DNA of 64,000 nt from UBA2334 sp964396895 (GCA_964396895.1 CAYNGJ010000011.1:62001-126000), one strand, 5' to 3'; positions 27,161 to 36,375 are shown, counted from the first letter of the stretch. Program-made: numbers and translations. Notes: generated by a model from the letters alone, not told the origin.

Positions 27161-28319
27161 GGACAGGGCAATGGGACGGTGGCGCGCCAGACCCGGCCTG
27201 CGGCGACAGCGCCTGCAGTGCCTGCTGACGGGCAGGGGCGTCCATTGTCGCCAATTGCTGCACCGCCGCATGGAATTCCGGAAAGCGGCAGCCCATCTTT
27301 ACAAACAAGACATGAAAGGCGGGCACCAGCGTGTCGTAACTGGCCTGCACGCCAAAGCTGGCGTTGTTGGCCCGCTCCACCCAGGCGTCGTACCCACTGT
27401 GACCACCCCAACCGGCTTTGAGTGCCTGGTACTGCGCCCTGAACTGGTCCATGGTGGCCTGCTTCTGGCGTCGCATGGATTCTTCATTTTCAGTAGCTGA
27501 CACAGCATGTGCATCAAGCGCTGAAGCATATATTTGCTTCAAATTTCCCCGGGTGCGCCCCGTCAACGCCCGAAACGCCTGGCGGCGGGCGTCGAACTCG
27601 GCGTACGCCCGCTGCGTCTGGGGGCTGGCCTGGGGCAGCCAGCGCTCGCCACCGAGCTGCTCCACCGCGGTGGCCAACGATTCGTTGAAGGTGGTGTCAT
27701 CGGCCACGTACACCAGCTGGTGGGTCAGCTCGTGAAACAGCAGGCGCGCCACCTCGCCCTCGGGGTAGCCCAAAAAGGTGCTGAGCAAGGGGTCGCCCCC
27801 CAGCCAGTTGGTCCACCCCAGGGTGGAGTAGGCGGGCACGGGGTAGGCGGTGGCCTCCAGCCCCTGCTGGCGCAGCTGGTGGGCAAAGGCCTCGGCCTCG
27901 GCTTCGTCGAAATAGCCGCGGTAGCCCACGCAGCCCAGCACGGGGAAACACCAGGTTTGCAGCGTGAGCGAGAAAGGGGGCGCCGCCACCACGTTCCACA
28001 CCACGGCGCGGCGCGGGAGCTGTGCGTAGCGGGTGTAGCTGGCGTTGTCGGGCAGGTGCAACTCGGTCACGGCGAAGCGGCGCATGCGCTGCACGGTGAG
28101 CAGCTTCTCGGCCAGAGCGGCGGAGGTGGTGGGGTCGGCCAGCCAGTCGTCCACGGGGCGGGCGTCGCGCAGTAGGGCCAGGTGCCCGCCGACCGACTGC
28201 CAGTAGTAGGCCAGGCCGTCGCGGGGCAGCGGGTTGTCGGTCTGGGCACAACCCGCCAGCAGTGCCGCCAGCACCAGCCCGCCCACACGAGCCACGGTGC
28301 GGCTGCGCAAGCCTTGCAT
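27144..28319 (-). CDS. Predicted aminopeptidase, lipoprotein
   Basis: A 391-residue protein with a lipoprotein signal (VLAALLAGC, lipobox LAGC) and a zinc-peptidase motif HELTHQLVYVADD with a distal NESLATAVE acidic element. This fits the predicted aminopeptidase family (DUF2265-like, M90/M61-like fold not determined). It would act in the periplasm, anchored to a membrane. It contains an AT-rich in-frame insert (LKQIYASALDAHAVSATEN) that corresponds to a copy of the dispersed repeat. Its ATG overlaps the stop of the molybdoenzyme by one base. Confidence 0.85.
   Translation of the reverse strand: MQGLRSRTVARVGGLVLAALLAGCAQTDNPLPRDGLAYYWQSVGGHLALLRDARPVDDWLADPTTSAALAEKLLTVQRMRRFAVTELHLPDNASYTRYAQLPRRAVVWNVVAAPPFSLTLQTWCFPVLGCVGYRGYFDEAEAEAFAHQLRQQGLEATAYPVPAYSTLGWTNWLGGDPLLSTFLGYPEGEVARLLFHELTHQLVYVADDTTFNESLATAVEQLGGERWLPQASPQTQRAYAEFDARRQAFRALTGRTRGNLKQIYASALDAHAVSATENEESMRRQKQATMDQFRAQYQALKAGWGGHSGYDAWVERANNASFGVQASYDTLVPAFHVLFVKMGCRFPEFHAAVQQLATMDAPARQQALQALSPQAGSGAPPSHCPVHAPHS
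27493..27540 (+). repeat. Dispersed AT-rich element, copy E (inside a gene)
   Basis: On the plus strand GTAGCT is followed after about 19 nt by AAGCGCTGAAGCA and then ATATTTG. This is the same order and spacing as the post-priA copy. It is read in frame, antisense, by the aminopeptidase gene and inserts about 16 residues. Confidence 0.55.
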
Positions 28320-30562
28320 CACGACGCGGCCTCCACCTCCACCAGGCAGTCGTAAAAGGTAGGGGCCCGGCCCAGGTCGGTCAGGGCCTGACTGGTCACT
28401 TCGTTCACGTTGGTGCCGCGCGCGCCCAGCTTGCGCCACCACACACCCAGGCCGTTGACCACACCGGCGCGGGCGCGCGGGCTGATGCGGGCGGTGCAGT
28501 GGTAGCTGCCGCGTTGGTTGAACACGCGCACCAGTGCGCCATCGGCAATGCCACGGGCGGCGGCGTCGGCGGCGCTGATTTCGAGCAGGGGCTCGCCCTC
28601 GATGTCGCGCAGGCTTTTGACGTTCACAAAGGTGGAGTTGAGGAAGTTGCGCGCCGGGGGCGAAATCATGGCCAGTGGGTAGGCGGTGCTGCTGCCCACG
28701 GCCTCGTGGTTGGGCAGGTGGTCGGGCAAGCCGTCCAGCCCCTGGTCGGCCAGGCGCTGGCTGAAAAACTCGCACTGGCCCGACGGGGTGGGAAAGCCAC
28801 CCTGTGCAAACGGGGCCAGCGGGGCCAGCACCTCGGGCAGGGGCACAAAGCCATTGGCCAGCAAGGCGTCCCAACTCAATGCGGCCTCAGCGGGCAGGCC
28901 AGCGGCCAGGGCGGCTTCGGGGCTGAAGGGGTAAGCGGCTCGGCACAGGGCTTCGTCGTCGTCGGCAAAGCAGGGGTCGCCAAAACCCATGTGGGCAGCC
29001 AGGGCACGAAAGATGTCGGTGTTGGTGCGGGCCTGGCCCACCGGGGCAATGGCGGGCTGGTTCAGCAGCACGTCGGTGTGGCCGTAGCTGGCGTGGATGT
29101 CCCAGTGCTCCAGCTGGGTGGTGGCGGGCAGTATGTAGTCCGCGTAGTCGGCGGTGTCGGTCTGGAAGTGCTCCAGCACCACGGTGAACAGGTCGGGCCG
29201 GGCAAAGCCCTGCACCACTTGGCTTGAATCGGGTGCCACGGCCACGGGGTTGCTGTTGTACACCACCAGGGCTTCTATGAGTGGGCCGCCACCCAGCGCG
29301 GGGTCGCCCGGTTGGGCCAGCAGCGCATCGCCAATGCTGACCATGTTGACCGTGCGCGGGGCGCGCCCGCCCAGCCCTTGGGCCAGCAGGTCGGGCCGCT
29401 GCAACGCGGCGCGCTGCACCGGAAACTGGCCCGAGCTGGACAGCAACAACCCGCCCGCCGCGTGCCGCCAACTGCCCAGCAACGCGGGCAAACAGGCCAC
29501 GGCGCGCACGGCATTGCCGCCACCCCGGGTGCGCTGCATGCCGTAGTTCAGGCGGATGGCCACGGCCTCGCCCCGGCGGGCGGTTTCGCCCATGTCGCGG
29601 GCCAGGTCGCGGATGGCCTGGGCATCCAGGCCGCACACGGCGGCGGCACGCTCTGGCGGCCATAGCAAACAACGCTCTCGCAATGAACGCTGTGTGCCAT
29701 TTTTGTTTGCAATCTTGCCTGCGTCACCATCCAGGGCGTGGCCAACATCGGCCTGGCCAGCGGGCGCGTCCCAGCCCAGGGTGTGGCAGTCAATGTAGTC
29801 TTGGTCCAGCCAGCCGTGCACGGTGAACTCGTGCATCAGCGCCAGCGCCAGCGCGGCGTCGGTGCCGGGCAGCAGGGCCAGGTGCTGGTGGCATTTGTCG
29901 GCGGTTTCGCTGCGGCGCGGGTCGATGCACACCAGCCGCGCGCCTTTGCGCTTGGCCTCTTGCGCATGCCGCCAAAAGTGCAGGTGGCTGCCAATGGCGT
30001 TGCTGCCCCAAATGACGATGAGCTGGCTGTGGGCAAACTGCTCCACCCGCGTGCCCACCTTGTTGCCCAGGGTCTGCACCAGGGCTTCGGCCCCGGCGCT
30101 GGCGCAAATGGTGCGGTCCAGCAGGCTGGCCCCCAGCCGGTGAAAAAAGCGCCCGGCCATGGCCTCGCCCTGCACCAGGCCCATGGTGCCCGCGTAGCTG
30201 TAGGGCTGGATGGCGCGGGGGTCGCGCGCGGCAATGGTTTGCAGGCGGATGGCGACGTCGGCCAGCGCCTCGTCCCAGCCCACGGGCTCAAAGCGGGCAC
30301 CCGCGCCCTTGGGGCCGACACGCTTCAAGGGTTGGGTCAATCGCTCGGGGTGGTGGGTGCGCTCGGCGTACTTGGCCACCTTGGCGCACAACACGCCGCC
30401 CGTGGCGGGGTGGGCGGGGTTGCCCTGCACCTTGATGGCCACCCCGTTGTCCACGGTGGTGACCAGGGCGCAGGTGTCTGGGCAGTCGTGCGGGCAGGCG
30501 CCCAGCACCGTGCGGGGGGTGCTGGCAGTGGCGGCAGATCGGATATCGGGCTGTGCGGACAT
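28319..30562 (-). CDS. Molybdopterin oxidoreductase, formate dehydrogenase-like
   Basis: A 747-residue enzyme of the DMSO reductase superfamily. The N-terminal [4Fe-4S] motif is CPHDCPDTC with the fourth Cys in GGVLCAK. Molybdopterin-binding segments (LVCIDPRRSETADKC, TRGGGNAVRAVACLPALLG, PATTQLEHWD) and the C-terminal dinucleotide-binding domain are present. A cysteine in DRTICASAGAE may ligand the molybdenum, but this is uncertain. There is no Tat signal, so it is cytoplasmic. Its substrate is unknown, as such single-subunit relatives are poorly characterised. It contains a low-GC in-frame segment (KIANKNGTQRSLRERCL) that matches repeat copy C. A GTG at 30580 is the alternative start. Confidence 0.88.
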   Translation of the reverse strand: MSAQPDIRSAATASTPRTVLGACPHDCPDTCALVTTVDNGVAIKVQGNPAHPATGGVLCAKVAKYAERTHHPERLTQPLKRVGPKGAGARFEPVGWDEALADVAIRLQTIAARDPRAIQPYSYAGTMGLVQGEAMAGRFFHRLGASLLDRTICASAGAEALVQTLGNKVGTRVEQFAHSQLIVIWGSNAIGSHLHFWRHAQEAKRKGARLVCIDPRRSETADKCHQHLALLPGTDAALALALMHEFTVHGWLDQDYIDCHTLGWDAPAGQADVGHALDGDAGKIANKNGTQRSLRERCLLWPPERAAAVCGLDAQAIRDLARDMGETARRGEAVAIRLNYGMQRTRGGGNAVRAVACLPALLGSWRHAAGGLLLSSSGQFPVQRAALQRPDLLAQGLGGRAPRTVNMVSIGDALLAQPGDPALGGGPLIEALVVYNSNPVAVAPDSSQVVQGFARPDLFTVVLEHFQTDTADYADYILPATTQLEHWDIHASYGHTDVLLNQPAIAPVGQARTNTDIFRALAAHMGFGDPCFADDDEALCRAAYPFSPEAALAAGLPAEAALSWDALLANGFVPLPEVLAPLAPFAQGGFPTPSGQCEFFSQRLADQGLDGLPDHLPNHEAVGSSTAYPLAMISPPARNFLNSTFVNVKSLRDIEGEPLLEISAADAAARGIADGALVRVFNQRGSYHCTARISPRARAGVVNGLGVWWRKLGARGTNVNEVTSQALTDLGRAPTFYDCLVEVEAAS
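29661..29710 (+). repeat. Dispersed AT-rich element, copy C (inside a gene)
   Basis: CATAGC, then AACGCT about 24 nt on, then GCCATTTTTGTTTGC. The alignment with the post-priA copy is clear at both ends and weaker in the middle. It is antisense within the molybdoenzyme gene and is bounded by GCAAAC and GTTTGC. Confidence 0.45.
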
Positions 30563-30624
30563 GGGCTGGACTTTGAACACGTTGGCAATGGCCCAATGGC
30601 AGAATGGGCCACGGTCATTTCACC

Positions 30625-31806
30625 ATGAAAGCGGCACCTCACATGGACAGACGAACGGCTTTGGGCACACTGGGCAGCCTGGGTTGGCGGGCCACCGCAG
30701 CCACCGCCTGGTGGGCCACGGCCCCATCGGCTGCGCAGGCCCAGGCCAACCAGGGGCCCTGGGTGCTGGGGCAGTCCGCCGCGTTCAGCGGGCCGGCAGC
30801 CGAACTGGGCCAGCAGTACCACCTGGGCGCCAAGCTTCATTTTGACCGCCTCAACGCCAGCGGTGGCGTGGAGGGACGCAAAGTGGAGCTGCGCAAGCTC
30901 GACGACGGCTACGAGCCAGAACGCTGCGTGGCCAACACCCGCCAGTTCATCAACGACGGGGTGTTTGCCCTGTTTGGCTACGTGGGCACCCCCACCAGCC
31001 AGGCGGCACTGGCGCTGGCCACCGAGGCCAAGGTGCCGCTGTTTGCACCGCTGACGGGTGCGCAGTCGCTGCGCGAACCGTTCAACCGCCAGGTGGTGCA
31101 CATCCGCGCGTCCTACCTGGACGAAACCGCTGCCATCGTCAAGCAAACCACCTCGCTGGGCATACAGCGCCTGGCCGTGTTCCACCAGAACGACGGCTAC
31201 GGGCAGGCGGGCCTGGACGGTGTGCGCCGCGCCCTGGCCACCCACCAGCTGGAGCCGGTGGCCGTGGGCACGGTGGAGCGCAACAGCGCCGAGGTGGGTG
31301 CGGCGCTGACCACCATCCTGGCGGCCAAGCCCGAGGCCATTGTGCAAGTGGGCACCTACAAGGCCTGTGCGGTGTTCATCCGCCTGGCGCGCAAGGCGGG
31401 CTTTGCGGGCACGTTTTACAACGTGTCGTTTGTGGGCACGCAGGCCTTGCTGGACGAACTCGGGGCCATGGCCGCCGGGGTGGCGGTGACCCAGGTCATG
31501 CCCTTCCCGTACGCGCCGGTGTCGCCCCTGGCCAGCGAGTACCTGGCCGCACTCAAATCGGACGACGCCCGCGGCCTCTCGCCCAACTACACCAGCATGG
31601 AAGGCTTTGTGGCCGCCAGAGTGTTCACCGAGGCGCTGCGCCGCGCAGGCAAAGCGCCCACGCGCGAGGGCTTGCTGAACGCCGTCCAGGGCATGACCGC
31701 CTTCAATGCAGGGGGGTTCAACCTGTCGTATGGTCCACAGAAGAATGCGGGCTCCAGCTTCGTGGAGCTGACCCTGCTCACCAAAGACGGCAACGTTCGC
31801 CGCTGA
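30625..31806 (+). CDS. Periplasmic branched-chain amino-acid-type binding protein
   Basis: A type 1 periplasmic binding protein of 393 residues (LivJ-like). An export signal ends near AAQAQ, then VLGQSAAFSGPAAELGQQYHLGAKL and the conserved DDGYEPERCVANTRQFI follow, with the second-lobe IVQVGTYKACAVFIRLARKAG. It would bind amino acids, amides or similar small ligands for an ABC importer. No permease or ATPase gene lies nearby. It is divergent from the molybdoenzyme, and the next gene encodes an M20 amidohydrolase, which hints at an acyl amino acid or peptide ligand. A start 18 nt downstream (30643) is also possible. Confidence 0.9.
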   Translation: MKAAPHMDRRTALGTLGSLGWRATAATAWWATAPSAAQAQANQGPWVLGQSAAFSGPAAELGQQYHLGAKLHFDRLNASGGVEGRKVELRKLDDGYEPERCVANTRQFINDGVFALFGYVGTPTSQAALALATEAKVPLFAPLTGAQSLREPFNRQVVHIRASYLDETAAIVKQTTSLGIQRLAVFHQNDGYGQAGLDGVRRALATHQLEPVAVGTVERNSAEVGAALTTILAAKPEAIVQVGTYKACAVFIRLARKAGFAGTFYNVSFVGTQALLDELGAMAAGVAVTQVMPFPYAPVSPLASEYLAALKSDDARGLSPNYTSMEGFVAARVFTEALRRAGKAPTREGLLNAVQGMTAFNAGGFNLSYGPQKNAGSSFVELTLLTKDGNVRR

Positions 31807-31829
31807 TTTTTCTCACCCGGAGACACGCC

Positions 31830-33050
31830 ATGAAACTGATCGACGACATTGTGGCCGCCACCCCTGGCATCACCCAGGTGCGCCGCGACATCCACGCCCA
31901 CCCCGAGCTGTGCTTTCAGGAAGTGCGCACCGCCGATTTGGTGGCCACCAAGCTCACCGAGTGGGGCATTCCCATTCACCGGGGGCTGGGCACCACGGGG
32001 GTGGTGGGCACCGTGCACGGGCGGGATGGTGGCGCCTGTGGCCGGGCCATTGGCCTGCGCGCCGACATGGACGCGCTGCCCATGACCGAGCTCAACACCT
32101 TCCCGCACGCCAGCACCCACGCGGGCAAGATGCACGCCTGCGGCCACGACGGTCACACCGCCATGCTGCTGGCCGCCGCCCAGCACCTGGCCCAACACCG
32201 GGACTTTGACGGCACGGTCTACCTCATCTTCCAACCGGCGGAAGAAGGCGGCGGCGGCGCCCGCGAGATGATCAAAGACGGCCTGTTTGACAAATTCCCC
32301 ATGGACGCGGTGTACGGCATGCACAACTGGCCCGGCCTGCCCGTGGGCAGCTTTGCCGTGAGCGCTGGGCCGGTGATGGCGTCCAGCAACGAGTTCCACA
32401 TCACCATCCGGGGCAAAGGGGGACACGCCGCCCTGCCCCACAATGGCATTGACCCCGTGCCCGTGGCCTGCCAGATGGTGCAGGCGTTTCAGACCATCGT
32501 CACCCGCAACAAAAAGCCGGTGGATGCCGCCGTCATCAGCGTGACCATGATCCACACCGGCGAAGCGACCAACGTCATCCCCGACAGCTGCGAAATCCAG
32601 GGCACGGTGCGCACCTTCAGCATCGAGGTGCTGGACCTGATTGAGCAACGCATGCGCGAGGTGGCCCAGCACACCAGCGCCGCCTTTGGCGCCACCTGTG
32701 AGTTCAAGTTCAAGCGCAACTACCCGCCCACCATCAACCACCCCAACGAGGCGGCCTTTGCCCGCCAGGTGATGGCTGGCCTGGTGGGCGCTGAGCAGGT
32801 GCTGCCCCAGGAGCCCACCATGGGCGCCGAAGACTTTGCCTACATGCTGCAAGCGCGTCCCGGCGCCTATGTGTTCATTGCCAACGGTGACGGCGCGCAC
32901 CGGGGCGCCTACGAAGGCGGTGGACACGACGTGGGCCCCTGCATGCTGCACAACCCCCATTACGACTTCAACGACGCCCTCATTCCCCTGGGCGCGAGCT
33001 TCTGGGTGAAGCTGGTGGAGCAGTGGCTGGCCCCAGCGGCCAGCGCTTGA
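31830..33050 (+). CDS. M20 family amidohydrolase (hippurate hydrolase/aminoacylase-like)
   Basis: A 406-residue zinc amidohydrolase of the M20D group. The metal-site pieces are MDALPMTE, MHACGHDGHTAMLL, FQPAEEGGGGAREMI, and MGAEDFAYML, all canonical. Members cleave N-acyl amino acids such as hippurate or release amino acids from conjugates. No signal peptide is present, so it is cytoplasmic. A GGAG site lies 7-8 nt before the ATG, 23 nt after the binding-protein gene, suggesting co-transcription. Confidence 0.93.
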   Translation: MKLIDDIVAATPGITQVRRDIHAHPELCFQEVRTADLVATKLTEWGIPIHRGLGTTGVVGTVHGRDGGACGRAIGLRADMDALPMTELNTFPHASTHAGKMHACGHDGHTAMLLAAAQHLAQHRDFDGTVYLIFQPAEEGGGGAREMIKDGLFDKFPMDAVYGMHNWPGLPVGSFAVSAGPVMASSNEFHITIRGKGGHAALPHNGIDPVPVACQMVQAFQTIVTRNKKPVDAAVISVTMIHTGEATNVIPDSCEIQGTVRTFSIEVLDLIEQRMREVAQHTSAAFGATCEFKFKRNYPPTINHPNEAAFARQVMAGLVGAEQVLPQEPTMGAEDFAYMLQARPGAYVFIANGDGAHRGAYEGGGHDVGPCMLHNPHYDFNDALIPLGASFWVKLVEQWLAPAASA

Positions 33051-33121
33051 CACACAGGCCCCCACCACTGGCCGGTTTGCCCCGACGGCACCGGCCTCCC
33101 GCAATCGCGCCCCGTCCCACC

Positions 33122-33157
33122 CAGCCCGCCCAGTCCGCACAGCCCGCCCAGTCCGCA
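33122..33157 (+). repeat. Two-copy 18-bp tandem repeat
   Basis: An 18-bp unit, CAGCCCGCCCAGTCCGCA, is repeated twice without interruption just before the next gene, overlapping where a ribosome binding site would be expected. It is probably a slippage product. Confidence 0.8.
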
Positions 33158-33165
33158 CAGCCACC

Positions 33166-34284
33166 ATGCAAATCCAATCGTCTTTTGCCGACACCTACGC
33201 CCTCGCCCGTGTGAAGTTTTTGGAAGGTGCCGCTGCCGCTGGCATGGCCCTGGCATCGCACAACCACCCGCTGCCGGGGGCCCAGGGCGAGACGCTGGCC
33301 ATGGACGTGGCCCGCGACGGCCCCATGGGGGCCGAGAAGCTGCTGATCGTCAGCAGCGCCTGCCACGGGGCCGAGGGGCACTGCGGCTCGGGCGTGCAGG
33401 TGGCCGCCACACACGACGCCGAATGGCTGGCGCACGCCCGCGCCGCGGGTGTGGCGGTGCTGTACATCCACGCGCTGAACCCGCACGGTTTTTCGCACAG
33501 CCGCCGGGTGACCCATGAAAACGTGGACCTGAACCGCAACTTCCAGGACTTTGCCCAGCCCCTGCCCCACAACCCGGCCTATGGCGAGTTGCACGAGCTG
33601 CTGCTGCCCGCCACCTGGCCCCCCAGCGCCGAGAACGCCGCGGCCATTGCCCGATGGACGGACACCCACGGCCTGCCGCGCTACCAGGCGGCCGTGAGCC
33701 AGGGCCAGCACAGCCACCCCGACGGCATGTTCTTTGGCGGCACCGCCCCCACCTGGAGCAACCAGACCCTGCGCCAGGTGCTGCGCCAGCACGGCCAAGG
33801 CGCCCGGCACGTGGCCTGGATGGACTTGCACACCGGCCTGGGCCCCAGCGGCGTGGGTGAACGCATCTGGGCCGGTGGCAACGATGCCCAGGGCATTGCG
33901 CGGGCCAAGCGCTGGTGGGACGGTGGCGGGCAAACGCCCATCACGTCCATCTATGACGGCACGTCCACCTCGGCGCTGTTGACCGGGCTGATGTGGTCAT
34001 CCATCCACGACGAATGCCCCGCCGCCGCGTACACCGGCATCGCCATGGAATACGGCACCTTGCCCATTCTGGAGGTGATCCAGGCGCTGCGGGCCGACCA
34101 CTGGCTGCACCGCGAAACCCTGCGAGGCCACGCCGTGGACCCTGAGCTGGCTCAGGCCATTCACCAACAGATGCGCAACACCTTCTACGTCAACACCGAT
34201 GGGTGGCGCGCCCAGGTCGTGGCACAGGCCCGCCAAGCGCTGTTTCAGGCGGTGGACGGCTTGGTCAGAGAATCACAAGAATAG
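33166..34284 (+). CDS. M14-like metallopeptidase (DUF2817)
   Basis: A 372-residue protein of the DUF2817 branch of the M14 carboxypeptidase superfamily. Zinc-site features are SACHGAEGHCGSG (HxxE-type, first His and Glu) and the later WMDLHTGLG. HENVDLNRNF (the N/R substrate loop) and a C-terminal YGTLPILEVI with a candidate catalytic Glu nearby are also visible. It probably hydrolyses peptides or related amides in the cytoplasm. Its stop codon TAG lies within repeat copy D. Confidence 0.87.
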   Translation: MQIQSSFADTYALARVKFLEGAAAAGMALASHNHPLPGAQGETLAMDVARDGPMGAEKLLIVSSACHGAEGHCGSGVQVAATHDAEWLAHARAAGVAVLYIHALNPHGFSHSRRVTHENVDLNRNFQDFAQPLPHNPAYGELHELLLPATWPPSAENAAAIARWTDTHGLPRYQAAVSQGQHSHPDGMFFGGTAPTWSNQTLRQVLRQHGQGARHVAWMDLHTGLGPSGVGERIWAGGNDAQGIARAKRWWDGGGQTPITSIYDGTSTSALLTGLMWSSIHDECPAAAYTGIAMEYGTLPILEVIQALRADHWLHRETLRGHAVDPELAQAIHQQMRNTFYVNTDGWRAQVVAQARQALFQAVDGLVRESQE

Positions 34285-34326
34285 CTAAAATTCCATACCA
34301 GACAATCGCTGGATGGCATTTTTACG
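34281..34326 (+). repeat. Dispersed AT-rich element, copy D, carrying both stop codons
   Basis: ATAGCTA at the left end, then ATCGCT about 22 nt on, then GGCATTTTTACG. The left end provides the TAG stop of the M14-like gene (34282-34284), and the right end provides the TAA stop of coaX on the other strand (34322-34324). The whole gap between these convergent genes is thus the element. Confidence 0.5.
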
Positions 34327-35089
34327 CCGAAAATCGGCGTGCGGCAATTTCCAACAGGCCATCGAAGATCAGGCCCTCGACCAGCTCGAAATGGCTGGAC
34401 ATGCTGGGGGCCATCTTCCAGCCCGCGCCGCCGGTCATGATGCACTCGGGCATCTGCCCGGTGTGCTGGCGCAGGTTGTCCACCATGCGCTGCACCGCGC
34501 CGGCGATGGCGAAGGTGCCTCCGCTGGTGAGCGCGTCGCTGGTGTTGGTGGGAAAGTCGCGCACCTCGCCCGTGGGGACGTGCAACCCGGCGGTGCCCGA
34601 CTCCAGCGCGCGCAGCATGATGCCGTGGCCCGGCAGGATGATGCCGCCCAGAAAGCGGCCCTCGGCGTCCATGGCCTCCACCGTCACCGCCGTGCCCACC
34701 ATGACCACCACACAGGGTTTGGGCTCGCCGCGCGCCACCACACGCTGGCGCGCGCCGATCATGGCCACCCAGCGGTCCGCGCCCAAGCGGCTGGGGTGGT
34801 CATAGCCATTGGTCAACCCGGCCTCGCCGGTGGACGACACCACCCACTGGGGGTGCACATCCCACAGCTCCAGTTGCTGTTCAACGCGGCGGCGCACGGC
34901 ATCACCGGCCACCACGCAACCCAGCACATGCTGGGGCTGAGCCAGCTGGCTCCATTCACCCTCGGCCAGCTTTTCGATGTTTTCCAGAAACTGGGCACCA
35001 TGGGCGAGCAGGCGGGCACCCACGCGAGGGGAGTCGTACAGGGCCCACTTGAGCCGGGTGTTACCAACGTCGAGGGCAAGCAGCGTCAT
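34322..35089 (-). CDS. coaX: Type III pantothenate kinase
   Basis: This enzyme phosphorylates pantothenate, the first step of coenzyme A synthesis. The 255-residue product has LLALDVGNTRLKWAL at the N-terminus (phosphate-binding DxGNT), LGADRWVAMIGAR with the catalytic-site Asp, VVVMVGTAVTVE, and the GGIILPGHGIMLRAL loop. These are all CoaX signatures. Its 3' end meets the M14-like gene through a repeat copy; 84 nt separate it from the upstream persulfide dioxygenase gene. Confidence 0.95.
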   Translation of the reverse strand: MTLLALDVGNTRLKWALYDSPRVGARLLAHGAQFLENIEKLAEGEWSQLAQPQHVLGCVVAGDAVRRRVEQQLELWDVHPQWVVSSTGEAGLTNGYDHPSRLGADRWVAMIGARQRVVARGEPKPCVVVMVGTAVTVEAMDAEGRFLGGIILPGHGIMLRALESGTAGLHVPTGEVRDFPTNTSDALTSGGTFAIAGAVQRMVDNLRQHTGQMPECIMTGGAGWKMAPSMSSHFELVEGLIFDGLLEIAARRFSA

Positions 35090-35173
35090 GAGGCGGCATT
35101 ATGACCACTCCCTCACCGCCCCCGGTGTCACAGCCCAGGCGGACACATGGGGGTTTTCCATGACGTGGCTCGC

Positions 35174-36325
35174 TCAGTTCTGCCGCCAAGGCAGGCCGCG
35201 AAAGCGCCAGCCCCCCCGCTGGCCACGGTGGGCCTGGGCATCGGGGTCGCCCTCGAAGCCCTCCAGGATGTTGTAGGCCTCCAGGCCCAGCTCGGTCGCC
35301 CGGCGGGCCGCCGCGATGGAGCGCACACCACTGCGACACAGCAGCACCAGCTTGGTGGCACCGCCAGCGGCGGCGTCCCGCACGGCCTGGTCAAACCCAG
35401 GGTTCATGGCCATGCCCGGCCATTGCTTCCAGGCCACGGCCATGGCGCCGGGGACAAAACCCACCCACTCGCGCTCGGCATCGGTGCGCACGTCCACCAG
35501 CACGGCTTCGCCCGCCTGCACCCAAGCCCAGGCCAGCGTGGCCGACACGTCACCCGCGTAACCGGTGGCGGCACGGGGCACGGCGTCCAGCATGCCGTCG
35601 GCATCGTGGCGGGCAGCAGTGCCCAGACCTGAGAGCAGGTTGGCGGGCACGGCCTCGTCCATGCGCTTGGGGCGCGGCAGATTGAGGTTGGCCATGATGG
35701 CCACGAATTCGGCCTCGGTTTTGCCCGCCACCCGGGCGTTGCTGGTTTTTTCCTGGCCAATGCTGGAATGGGTGCGGCCCTGGTAGTCGTGGCCCGGCCA
35801 GACCGTGGTGTCGTCGGGCAAGGCAAACAGCACCTGGGTGAGGCTGTGGTACATCGCCTCGGCGCTGCCCGACTGAAAGTCTGTTCGGCCGCAACCGTTG
35901 ATGAGCAAGGTGTCGCCGGTGAACACATGGCGGGCCTGGCCCGTGCCACCCGACGGCGTCCAGACGTAGCTGGCACTGCCCGCCGTGTGGCCGGGGGTGT
36001 GCAGCACGTGCAGGCGTTGGCCGCCGAAATCCAGCACATCACCGTGCTGCAACTGCACCGCAGCGCCGCCAATGCCGCAACCGGCGGGGGCAGCGGTTCT
36101 GGCCCCGGTGTGTTCGGCCAGCAGCCCAGCGCTGGTGATGTGGTCGGCGTGGGCATGGGTTTCCACCGTCCACTGCAGCTTGAGGCCGTGCTCGCGCAGC
36201 ACCTGCAGGTCGCGCGGCAACTGCTCGTCCACCGGGTCGATCAGCAGGGCATCGCGGGTGTCCACGTCGAACAGGATGTAGGTGTAGGTGCTGGAAGCGG
36301 GGTCAAACAGCTGGATGGGGTTCAT
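35174..36325 (-). CDS. Persulfide dioxygenase-rhodanese fusion
   Basis: A 383-residue fusion. The first ~230 residues are a metallo-beta-lactamase fold of the ETHE1/persulfide dioxygenase type, with the iron-site motif THAHADH and LHTPGHTAGSASYV, FTGDTLLINGCGRTDFQ, and VWPGHDYQG. Residues from about 270 on form a rhodanese domain with active-site loop CRSGVRS. Such fusions (PRF type, known from Burkholderia) oxidise glutathione persulfide to sulfite and can make thiosulfate. A GAGGAG site lies 6-7 nt before the ATG at 36325. The CsoR-type repressor is immediately upstream in the same operon. Confidence 0.92.
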   Translation of the reverse strand: MNPIQLFDPASSTYTYILFDVDTRDALLIDPVDEQLPRDLQVLREHGLKLQWTVETHAHADHITSAGLLAEHTGARTAAPAGCGIGGAAVQLQHGDVLDFGGQRLHVLHTPGHTAGSASYVWTPSGGTGQARHVFTGDTLLINGCGRTDFQSGSAEAMYHSLTQVLFALPDDTTVWPGHDYQGRTHSSIGQEKTSNARVAGKTEAEFVAIMANLNLPRPKRMDEAVPANLLSGLGTAARHDADGMLDAVPRAATGYAGDVSATLAWAWVQAGEAVLVDVRTDAEREWVGFVPGAMAVAWKQWPGMAMNPGFDQAVRDAAAGGATKLVLLCRSGVRSIAAARRATELGLEAYNILEGFEGDPDAQAHRGQRGGWRFRGLPWRQN

Positions 36326-36375
36326 GGCGCACTCCTCAGGGTGAAGCGGGTGGGGCAGGAGGAAGCAGCCAGCGC

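Noticed and set aside
33122..33157. The 18-bp tandem repeat as a regulatory or variable-number element
   Set aside because: Only two units, no symmetry, and no phase-variation logic for the downstream gene. It looks like simple slippage.
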